Positions 6,237-11,552 of a stretch of DNA of 11,552 bases are shown here, piece by piece. The notes below the pieces were generated by a model. That model saw only the letters and a program-made list of their open reading frames with translations, searched no databases and was not told the origin of the DNA. The DNA lies in assembly GCA_900550295.1 (NCBI GenBank), contig URRM01000052.1:1-11552 (forward strand). Reading direction: 5' to 3'. Source of the DNA: an uncultured bacterium. Its GTDB lineage: Bacteria; Cyanobacteriota; Vampirovibrionia; Gastranaerophilales; Gastranaerophilaceae. The translations under genes were made by a program, and so were the position numbers. Numbering within the stretch: position 1 is the stretch's first letter; every line of letters starts with the position of its first letter.

Positions 6237-7532
6237 ATGGAAAATAAAACACAGGTAATTATAGTTGGAGGTGGACCGGCAGGCATTTCTGCAGGTATTA
6301 CTCTTGCTCGTGCAGGCAAAGAAGTTATCCTTATTGAACGTGGTAATTATTCCGGTAGTAAAAATATGTTTGGTGGAGCCATTTATACTCAACCGACAAA
6401 AGAAATTTTTCCAAACTTTGAAACAGAAGCACCTTTAGAGAGAAACAATACAAAACACAAATACATGTTGCTTACTCAAACAGAAGATACAACTATCTCT
6501 CACACTGAAAAAAGCTCTCTTTCAAACAGTTACACCGTAATTAGAGGCAAATTTGACCGTTGGTGTGCAAAAGAAGCTCAAAAAGCAGGCGTAATCCTTG
6601 TTACAGAAACAGTGGTTAAAGAACTTATTGTAAAAAAAGGCAAGGTTATTGGTGTAAAAACTGAACTTGAAAACTATTATGCCGATATTGTAATTCTTGC
6701 AGACGGAGTAAATTCCCTACTTGCAAAACAAATCGGACTAAGAGATACAATCAAACCTCAAGACGTTGCTTTAGGCGTAAAAGAAGTTATAAAAATTGGC
6801 GAAGAAAAAATTAACGAAAGATTTAATCTAAACTCCGGCGAGGGTTGTATTACTGAAATTATAGGTTATCCAATGCTTTCAATGCTTGGCTTGGGTTACA
6901 TTTACACAAACAAAGACAGTGTTTCAATCGGTTTAGGTATAGCTTTAGATGAACTTAAAACCCACAAACTAAAACCTTACGAGCTTTTAGACCAATTAAA
7001 AGAACACCCTTCTATTGCACCATTAATTAAAGACGGCGAATTAATCGAGTATTCTGCCCATTTAATTCCGGAAGGCGGTTTTAATAAAGTTCCCCAATTA
7101 TATGATGACGGTGTGTTAGTAGTCGGGGATGCCGGCATGCTTGTTAATAACTTGCATTGGGAAGGTACTAATCTTGCAATGATTAGCGGTAAACTTGCAG
7201 GCGAAACAGCGATTTATGCTCTTGATACAAAAGATTTTTCAAAAGAAACTCTAAAACTTTATAACAAAAAACTTGAAAATTCTTTTGTAATGAAGGATTT
7301 GAAATCTTACGCAAACTTAATGCCTATAGCACATGAACGTAGTGATTCGTTTATGAACTATTACATGAAGAAAATAAACTCTTTCTTCAACATGTTCACC
7401 GCTGTTGACAGTATTCCCAAACGTGACAAGTTCAGAGATTTTATCAAATCAATTTTTACAGACAGAAGTATTTCAGAATTATTTAAAGATGCTTTTGCCG
7501 TTTTAAAAATTCTATGGGGGATTTTAAAATGA
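6237..7532 (+). CDS. fixC: FixC-like electron-transfer flavoprotein:quinone oxidoreductase
   Basis: An FAD flavoprotein that takes electrons from an electron-transfer flavoprotein and passes them on toward the quinone pool, working with FixX. The 431 residues begin with a dinucleotide-binding fold, VIIVGGGPAG (7-16, GxGxxG) and ILIERG with the ribose-binding Glu34. The FixC-type SGSKNMFGGAIY follows at 39-50, then ADIVILADGVNS (149-160) and the second FAD motif VLVVGDAG (293-300). I start it at 6237, not the in-frame ATG at 6186, because the -35 and -10 elements lie between the two and FixC proteins begin just before the FAD motif. It overlaps fixX as ATGA. fixA and fixB, the electron-transfer flavoprotein subunits, are not in the window. 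The distant E. coli relatives YgcN and YdiS are alternative models. Confidence 0.92.
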   Translation: MENKTQVIIVGGGPAGISAGITLARAGKEVILIERGNYSGSKNMFGGAIYTQPTKEIFPNFETEAPLERNNTKHKYMLLTQTEDTTISHTEKSSLSNSYTVIRGKFDRWCAKEAQKAGVILVTETVVKELIVKKGKVIGVKTELENYYADIVILADGVNSLLAKQIGLRDTIKPQDVALGVKEVIKIGEEKINERFNLNSGEGCITEIIGYPMLSMLGLGYIYTNKDSVSIGLGIALDELKTHKLKPYELLDQLKEHPSIAPLIKDGELIEYSAHLIPEGGFNKVPQLYDDGVLVVGDAGMLVNNLHWEGTNLAMISGKLAGETAIYALDTKDFSKETLKLYNKKLENSFVMKDLKSYANLMPIAHERSDSFMNYYMKKINSFFNMFTAVDSIPKRDKFRDFIKSIFTDRSISELFKDAFAVLKILWGILK

Positions 7533-7804
7533 GCATAGATGATAAATTATTCAAAGTAAAATATGTTTGCGATTCTGTATCACATTTGACAAATGATGAA
7601 GAAAAATGTAAGAATTGTAAAACAAAGATTTGTACAGTTATTTGTCCCGCAAAAGTTTGGGAATGGGATGAAAAAAATGAAAAAATGATTATTAACTACG
7701 AAAATTGCCTTGAATGTGGAGCTTGCAGAATTGCCTGCGAAGAACAATGCATTGATTGGAATTATCCAAAAGGTAATAAAGGCGTGACATTTAAACAAGG
7801 TTAA
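7529..7804 (+). CDS. fixX: FixX ferredoxin-like protein
   Basis: The iron-sulfur partner of FixC. The start at 7529 overlaps the fixC stop (ATGA) and has GGGGGA seven bases upstream, giving 91 residues, the FixX size. The family core is CPAKVWEW (39-46) and CLECGACRIAC (60-70), followed by the WNYP (77-80) and KGVTF (84-88) end. It has ten cysteines: 14, 27, 30, 35, 39, 60, 63, 66, 70 and 74. The first group (CKNC, then C35 and C39-Pro) plus the second CxxCxxCxxxC group give enough ligands for two [4Fe-4S] clusters. The shorter E. coli-type FixX has enough for only one. Translational coupling to fixC suits a fixed complex. Confidence 0.92.
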   Translation: MSIDDKLFKVKYVCDSVSHLTNDEEKCKNCKTKICTVICPAKVWEWDEKNEKMIINYENCLECGACRIACEEQCIDWNYPKGNKGVTFKQG

Positions 7805-7812
7805 TATATAAT
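7784..7812 (+). promoter_or_regulatory. Promoter of the duplicated-repeat protein, inside the fixX end
   Basis: GTGACA (7784-7789), a 17-base spacer and a perfect TATAAT (7807-7812) predict a start near 7819 and a leader of about 18 bases carrying AAGGAGG. The -35 lies within the last codons of fixX. This is one of the strongest promoters in the window and makes the next gene at least partly independent of fixCX. Confidence 0.65.
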
Positions 7813-7836
7813 AAAACATATAACAAGGAGGCTCTT

Positions 7837-8217
7837 ATGGAAGAAAATATGAAAGAAGAATATTCTAATCAACACCGTCGTTGGTATGATAAAGATCCTG
7901 TTTTATCACAAGCAATGAACACTTTAGAACATTCTGATGATGATACTCAAATTAGAATCGCTTTAAACTTAATTAAAATTATCATCGAACATAACATTGA
8001 AAATGATAAATTCGAATCTGTTGAAGATATTATGTCAGCTGTTCAATCAGGTCAAAGTGATTCAAGAAACGGTCGTTGGTACGATATTGATGGCACATTG
8101 AAAACTGCAATGACAATGTTACAAAATTGCCCTGAAGCTACTCAAAGCATTATCGCTAAAGAAATGGCTAAAATGGTTATCGATAAAATTAAAGAAAACG
8201 ACGAAGGTCTTGAATAA
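7837..8217 (+). CDS. Uncharacterised protein of two tandem 43-residue RWYD repeats
   Basis: A 126-residue acidic, cytoplasmic protein with no signal or membrane segment. Residues 15-57 and 80-122 align without gaps over 43 positions with 18 identities. Both begin RWYD and end END, and they share L, AM, L, TQ, IA, K and I positions typical of two amphipathic helices. A short acidic/Ser-rich linker (58-79) joins them. Each unit probably forms a small helical hairpin, perhaps pairing with the other in a pseudo-dimer. It has a near-consensus AAGGAGG site five bases before the ATG, its own promoter, and codon choice like that of hup and aspS, so it is probably abundant. It is followed by a repeat and a terminator. 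I do not recognise a function; being downstream of fixCX does not prove a link. Confidence 0.8.
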   Translation: MEENMKEEYSNQHRRWYDKDPVLSQAMNTLEHSDDDTQIRIALNLIKIIIEHNIENDKFESVEDIMSAVQSGQSDSRNGRWYDIDGTLKTAMTMLQNCPEATQSIIAKEMAKMVIDKIKENDEGLE

Positions 8218-8231
8218 AAAGCCTTTAGGAT

Positions 8232-8314
8232 TTTAAGACAATAAGACGATATGTTATCTACTATAGTTAAAATGACGTTTTAATAATTCGACTTAACTAC
8301 TTATGGTCTTAACC
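8232..8314. repeat. Intergenic repeat, copy 1
   Basis: This 83-base sequence aligns along its length with 8994-9084 in the same orientation; the main difference is an 8-base insertion near the left end of copy 2. Its ends are inverted: TTAAGACAATAAG (8233-8245) against CTTATGGTCTTAA (8300-8312), one mismatch in 13. A central ACTATAGT palindrome (8260-8267) is also present. It shows no coding potential and looks like a dispersed non-autonomous element. Confidence 0.72.
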
Positions 8315-8328
8315 TTTGTTGATTTATA

Positions 8329-8364
8329 AACAAGGCGCTCGGTGAAATTACCGAGCGCCTTGTT
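8329..8364. terminator. Bidirectional terminator
   Basis: A perfect 15-base-pair stem (AACAAGGCGCTCGGT at 8329-8343 with 8350-8364) with a six-base GAAATT loop. It lies between the convergent duplicated-repeat gene and the secreted-protein gene. The right side is followed by few T residues on the plus strand. On the minus strand it reads TTGTTTATAAAT, so termination may be better in that direction. Confidence 0.75.
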
Positions 8365-8368
8365 ACAT

Positions 8369-8929
8369 CTATTTCATCTTACTTCTCATTATTATGTAAT
8401 ATTTTCTTGCTCCGTAATAAACAACTATCGAAATAAAATCATTATCCAAATCATCTATTTCCAAGAAGGTTCTCGGAGCCTGTCTTCTTTTGCCGGAATT
8501 GAAATGACCTACTGCGTTTACAAATCCGATATGAATTTTTTGCGTTGGAGTAAGTTTTTCTTTTGGCAAGTTTTGTTGATAAAAGACTTCTGAAACAATT
8601 TCGTCTTTGTAGCATGGAATAGTATATTTAACATTTCCGTTTTCTTTAAACAAAATGTACCATTTGTCTTCGTGTTTTCGTGGTGTCAAAAGGTAATATC
8701 CCGGTTCTATGGTTTGATTTTTAAAATAAATCTCTGAATTCAACCTAAACAAAGGGTATGGCGACCACGCATAATGTTGCATGTCATAGTATTGATCAGG
8801 ATCAATGCTATGAATATATGAAAAATCAGGCGGTTGCAAATCATCGTATATCTTTTGATAATCAATATCTGCAAAAGCCATTTGCGTTAAAAAAAGTAGT
8901 AATAAAATTGTGCTAAAAATTTTCTTCAT
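8369..8929 (-). CDS. Predicted secreted protein of unknown function
   Basis: The 186 residues start with a classic Sec signal peptide: MKK, a hydrophobic core IFSTILLLLFL, then an AFA cleavage site after residue 20. The mature protein begins DIDYQK. There is no lipobox cysteine, so it is probably periplasmic or released. The mature part is unusually rich in Tyr, Phe and Trp (for example QYYDMQHYAW, 46-55) and looks beta-rich around residues 63-107 and 166-181. There is a single Cys (106). I recognise no domain. The gene stands alone between two direct repeat copies, ends at a terminator, and has a leaderless-type promoter with no Shine-Dalgarno sequence near the ATG. A GAGAGGA stretch lies about 20 bases away, too far to be used normally. 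Confidence 0.78.
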   Translation of the reverse strand: MKKIFSTILLLLFLTQMAFADIDYQKIYDDLQPPDFSYIHSIDPDQYYDMQHYAWSPYPLFRLNSEIYFKNQTIEPGYYLLTPRKHEDKWYILFKENGNVKYTIPCYKDEIVSEVFYQQNLPKEKLTPTQKIHIGFVNAVGHFNSGKRRQAPRTFLEIDDLDNDFISIVVYYGARKYYIIMRSKMK

Positions 8930-8935
8930 AACACT

Positions 8936-8963
8936 ATTTTAATGATTTTTTTCCTCTCGGCAA
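8936..8963 (-). promoter_or_regulatory. Probable leaderless promoter of the secreted-protein gene
   Basis: Read on the minus strand: TTGCCG (plus-strand 8958-8963), a 16-base spacer and TAAAAT (8936-8941), ending six bases before the ATG at 8929. Confidence 0.5.
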
Positions 8964-8993
8964 TCATTCAAATATTTTATTTTATAATGTTTC

Positions 8994-9084
8994 TTTAAGA
9001 CGATAAATCAATAAGACTTTATGTTATCTATAGTTAAACTGACATTTTAATAATTATTTGGCTTAATCACTTATAGTCTTAGCC
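8994..9084. repeat. Intergenic repeat, copy 2
   Basis: A 91-base direct copy of 8232-8314. Shared blocks include TATGTTATCT, ATAGTTAAA, TTTTAATAATT and ACTTAT followed by GTCTTA. It differs by an 8-base insertion (GATAAATC) and two balanced three-base indels. The ends remain partly complementary (TTAAGACGATAA against TTATAGTCTTAG). It lies between the secreted-protein gene and the aspS promoter. Confidence 0.72.
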
Positions 9085-9118
9085 CTTATTAACTTCTTGT
9101 AGACAAGCAAAAATTTTC

Positions 9119-9147
9119 TTCACAAAATATTATGTTTTTGCTAATAT
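9119..9147 (+). promoter_or_regulatory. Promoter of aspS
   Basis: TTCACA (9119-9124), a 17-base spacer and TAATAT (9142-9147) predict a start near 9154. The leader of about 27 bases contains AAAAGGAA. The region is very AT-rich, so the exact -10 is uncertain. Confidence 0.45.
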
Positions 9148-9180
9148 TTTATTGTATTTAAAAGAAAAGGAATTATGTTT

Positions 9181-10965
9181 ATGCAATTAAGAATGAAAAC
9201 AAACAATTGTGGCGAACTTAACTTATCAAACATCGACCAAGAAGTAACTCTTTCAGGCTGGGTTGATTGCGTTCGTGACTTAGGCGGTATGATTTTTATT
9301 GAATTAAGAGATAGAACCGGTTTTTTCCAATTGGTATCAGATCCACAAAAAAATCCGGAAATTCATAAAGTTTTTGAAAAAATCAGAAACGAATATGTTA
9401 TTACAGTAAAAGGTAAAGTTACAAGAAGACCGGAAGAAACATACAACGAAAAACTTCCAACAGGTCAAGTTGAAGTTTACCCTGAATACGTAGAAATTTT
9501 ATCAGAAGCAAAACCTGTACCATTTGTTTTAGACGATGACAGCGTTTCAGAAGACGTAAGGTTAAAATATCGTTATTTAGACATTAGAAGACCTCAAATG
9601 TTTAATAATTTAAAATTACGCCATAAAGTTGTTCAAGCTGTAAGAAACTACTTTGATAACAACGGTTTCTTAGAAGTTGAAACTCCTATTCTTATTAATA
9701 CAACTCCGGAAGGTGCCAGAGATTACCTTGTTCCATCACGTGTTCAACCGGGTAAATTCTATGCACTTCCTCAATCACCTCAAATTTTCAAACAATTATT
9801 GATGGTTGGCGGTGTTGAAAGATATTACCAAGTTGCAAAATGTTTCCGTGATGAAGATTTACGTGCAGACAGACAACCTGAATTTACACAAATCGACTTG
9901 GAAATGTCTTTTGTTGAACAAAAAGATATTATTGAACTTGTAGAAGGTCTTTTGGTTGAAGGTTTCAAAGCTGCAGGCGTTGAAGTTAAACCTCCATTCA
10001 AACAAATGACTTGGCAGGAAGCAATGGATAAATACGGTTCTGACAAACCGGATGTTCGTTTTGGTCTTGAATTATTTGACATCGGCGATATCATTATGGA
10101 ATCAGAATTTGAAATCGTTAAGAAAACTCTTGAAGCCGGCGGTATCGTTCGTGGTATCAGAATTCCTGGTGGCGCAAGCTATTCAAGAAAAGAAATTGAT
10201 GATATTACAAAATTAGCTGTATCATTCGGCGCAAAAGCATTAGCTAATATCATTTACAACGAAGACGGCACAGCAAAATCACCTGTATTGAAATTCGTTT
10301 CAGAAGAACAAGCAAAACGTATTCAAGAAAGAGCAGGCGCAGAAGCCGGCGATATTATTTTCTTCGTTGCTGATAAACCAAAATTAGTTTATGACATTAT
10401 GGGCAGATTAAGATTACATTTCGGTAAAAAATTAAACTTAATCGACGAATCAAAACACGCTCTTCTTTGGATTGTGGACTTCCCAATGTTTGAATGGTCA
10501 GACGAAGAAGAAAGATTTATGGCAATGCACCACCCATTCACATCACCATGCTTAGACGATTTAGAAAAACTTGATAGCGGTGATTTAGGTCATGTTAAAT
10601 CAGTTGCATACGATATCGTTTATAACGGTACTGAATTAGGCGGTGGCTCTGTAAGAATTCACTCACCAGAAGTTCAAAAGAAAATCTTCAAAGCGTTAAA
10701 ATTAACAGACGAAGATGTTCAAAGAAAATTCGGATTTATGGTTAACGCACTACAATACGGTACACCACCTCACGCAGGCTTGGCAATCGGTTTGGACAGA
10801 TGGATTGCACTACTTTGCAGATGTGAATCAATTCGTGATGTAATGGCATTCCCTAAAAACTCAGCGGCAAAAGACTTGATGTGTAATGCACCAACAGAAG
10901 CTGATTACAAACAACTTAGAGAATTGTATATTAAATCAACATACAATCCTGCACAACATAAGTAG
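9181..10965 (+). CDS. aspS: Aspartyl-tRNA synthetase
   Basis: Charges tRNA-Asp with aspartate using ATP; cytoplasmic class II synthetase. I prefer the ATG at 9181 (594 residues) to the in-frame ATG at 9175, because AAGGA (9167-9171) sits nine bases before 9181 but only three before 9175. An N-terminal OB-fold that reads the anticodon covers roughly residues 1-110. The class II core follows, with motif 2 FRDEDLRADRQPEFTQID (222-239) and motif 3 GLAIGLDRW (533-541), and the bacterial GAD insertion between them. Length is that of bacterial AspRS (about 590). One oddity: the usual RRRD of the OB-fold is CVRD here (residues 30-33), keeping only the last Arg. Whether it also charges tRNA-Asn cannot be told. 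It has its own promoter and terminator. Confidence 0.97.
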   Translation: MQLRMKTNNCGELNLSNIDQEVTLSGWVDCVRDLGGMIFIELRDRTGFFQLVSDPQKNPEIHKVFEKIRNEYVITVKGKVTRRPEETYNEKLPTGQVEVYPEYVEILSEAKPVPFVLDDDSVSEDVRLKYRYLDIRRPQMFNNLKLRHKVVQAVRNYFDNNGFLEVETPILINTTPEGARDYLVPSRVQPGKFYALPQSPQIFKQLLMVGGVERYYQVAKCFRDEDLRADRQPEFTQIDLEMSFVEQKDIIELVEGLLVEGFKAAGVEVKPPFKQMTWQEAMDKYGSDKPDVRFGLELFDIGDIIMESEFEIVKKTLEAGGIVRGIRIPGGASYSRKEIDDITKLAVSFGAKALANIIYNEDGTAKSPVLKFVSEEQAKRIQERAGAEAGDIIFFVADKPKLVYDIMGRLRLHFGKKLNLIDESKHALLWIVDFPMFEWSDEEERFMAMHHPFTSPCLDDLEKLDSGDLGHVKSVAYDIVYNGTELGGGSVRIHSPEVQKKIFKALKLTDEDVQRKFGFMVNALQYGTPPHAGLAIGLDRWIALLCRCESIRDVMAFPKNSAAKDLMCNAPTEADYKQLRELYIKSTYNPAQHK

Positions 10966-10997
10966 CAACTTGTCAGAGGGAAGCAATAATTTTAGTA

Positions 10998-11028
10998 AAA
11001 AGATCCCGCATCAAGTGCGGGATGACAT
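10998..11028. repeat. Short hairpin repeat of the ATCCCGCA type
   Basis: ATCCCGCA (11003-11010) and TGCGGGAT (11016-11023) form a perfect eight-base-pair stem with a TCAAG loop, followed by GACA. From memory, sequences of this form occur as dispersed intergenic repeats in several bacterial groups. It sits 32 bases past the aspS stop and before the true terminator. No T-run follows, so it is unlikely to terminate by itself. Confidence 0.55.
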
Positions 11029-11062
11029 AAGAAAAACAATCTCTCGCCGAGATAACGCATAA

Positions 11063-11094
11063 AAAAAGGACTTAGTAAAAACTAAGTCCTTTTT
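11063..11094. terminator. Bidirectional terminator shared by aspS and the small membrane protein
   Basis: A perfect 14-base-pair stem (AAAAAGGACTTAGT at 11063-11076 with 11081-11094) around an AAAA loop. It has A-runs on the left and T-runs on the right, so it works on both strands. It lies 10 bases from the end of the minus-strand gene and about 100 from the end of aspS. Confidence 0.9.
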
Positions 11095-11103
11095 AAAATA
11101 TGG

Positions 11104-11406
11104 TTAAAAAAACAATATTTTGTAAATTAAATAAAAAATTAAAACGATTTCTACAATTGGTATCAATAAAATTAATAATAATTTTTTACGATTATTTAAC
11201 ATCTTTAACACTAACATTTTTATTAAACCGGATGTACAAACAGAAAAAATAATAATTCCTACCAGCCAAGCAAGTGTTGGATTGCTGTTTAAATCCTCAC
11301 TAAAACTGCCCCAACCACCTATCATATAATTTCCTACAATAAGAAAAACAATTACAAATATAATATTAAGAATTATCATAAAAATATTATCTTTTAAAAA
11401 TTTCAT
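11104..11406 (-). CDS. Small integral membrane protein of unknown function
   Basis: A 100-residue, strongly hydrophobic protein with three probable membrane helices (about residues 8-28, 46-68 and 76-98). A Gly/Ser/Asp/Asn loop (GGWGSFSEDLNSNP, 30-43) lies between the first two and a short basic turn (NNRKK, 71-75) between the last two. By the positive-inside rule the basic turn should face the cytoplasm. I recognise no family. There is no Shine-Dalgarno sequence, but an extended -10 ends six bases before the ATG, and a clean terminator follows, so a real gene is likely. Confidence 0.6.
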   Translation of the reverse strand: MKFLKDNIFMIILNIIFVIVFLIVGNYMIGGWGSFSEDLNSNPTLAWLVGIIIFSVCTSGLIKMLVLKMLNNRKKLLLILLIPIVEIVLIFYLIYKILFF

Positions 11407-11412
11407 AAATTA

Positions 11413-11421
11413 ATTTTATCA
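11413..11421 (-). promoter_or_regulatory. Probable leaderless extended -10 promoter
   Basis: On the minus strand TGATAAAAT: a TAAAAT hexamer (plus-strand 11413-11418) with a TGn extension (11419-11421), ending six bases before the ATG at 11406. No convincing -35 is seen. Confidence 0.5.
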
Positions 11422-11500
11422 TGATTTAATGTAAATCATAAATACAAAATAAAACCACCTTATCGGTGTGTCATATTGCGCTTGTTGCGGTATATTTGCA

Positions 11501-11524
11501 AAAAAAAGCCTCCCGAGTGGGAGG
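11501..11524 (-). terminator. Terminator for a minus-strand gene beyond the right edge
   Basis: CCTCCC (11509-11514) and GGGAGG (11519-11524) pair around a GAGT loop. On the minus strand the stem is followed by C and a run of eight T (plus-strand A-run 11500-11507), a textbook intrinsic terminator. The gene it serves must end at or beyond the right edge of the window. Confidence 0.8.
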
Positions 11525-11552
11525 TTAAATTTTGATTTAATAATTGAGAGAG

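Noticed and set aside
7580..7819. Minus-strand open frame opposite fixX
   Set aside because: Its Phe/Ile/Cys-rich product is the complement of the fixX cysteine and lysine codons, with no start signal.
9825..10094. Minus-strand open frame inside aspS
   Set aside because: Antisense shadow of a strongly coding synthetase gene.
1..11552. CRISPR array, phage, toxin-antitoxin or other defence system
   Set aside because: No regularly spaced repeats, integrase, transposase, nuclease or toxin-like pair is visible; the window is mostly housekeeping and envelope genes.

Overview
This is an AT-rich bacterial window. The best fit is a gut-type Vampirovibrionia/Melainabacteria genome (Candidatus Gastranaerophilales-like), but this is an inference from gene style and not from a marker gene. 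The clues are a prepilin-like protein with an FTLAE leader typical of the pseudopilins scattered through those genomes, a GatD-type cell-wall amidotransferase, an orphan FixC/FixX pair, low GC content, and short palindromic repeats between genes.

Layout. Positions 41-1936 (minus) hold a short operon: a processive membrane glycosyltransferase (family 2) followed by apt, which salvages adenine. Positions 2187-2462 (plus) encode an HU nucleoid protein, closed by a strong terminator. A gene-free stretch (about 2466-2812) carries two palindromic elements and a fragment of a third repeat family. From 2813 the plus strand carries gatD (lipid II amidation), a YbhN/UPF0104-type multi-spanning membrane protein, and a prepilin-like gene that overlaps it by 8 bases. 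A CgeB-like glycosyltransferase (minus, 5204-6157) converges on the prepilin gene and diverges from fixC. fixC and fixX (6237-7804, plus) overlap as ATGA. They are followed by a 126-residue protein made of two copies of one 43-residue unit. A predicted secreted protein of unknown function (8369-8929, minus) lies between two direct copies of an 83-91 base intergenic repeat. aspS (9181-10965, plus) and a small membrane protein (11104-11406, minus) converge on a shared terminator.

Themes. Several products act at the cell envelope: two glycosyltransferases, GatD, the YbhN-like protein, the prepilin, the secreted protein and the small membrane protein. The rest are housekeeping (apt, hup, aspS) or electron transfer (fixCX). 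No phage, transposase, CRISPR array or defence system is visible.

The most striking pattern concerns gene starts. Six genes have no Shine-Dalgarno sequence and instead have a -10-like hexamer ending exactly six bases before the ATG, which is the geometry of leaderless mRNA. The other seven have a recognisable Shine-Dalgarno sequence. The window therefore seems to use two start modes side by side.
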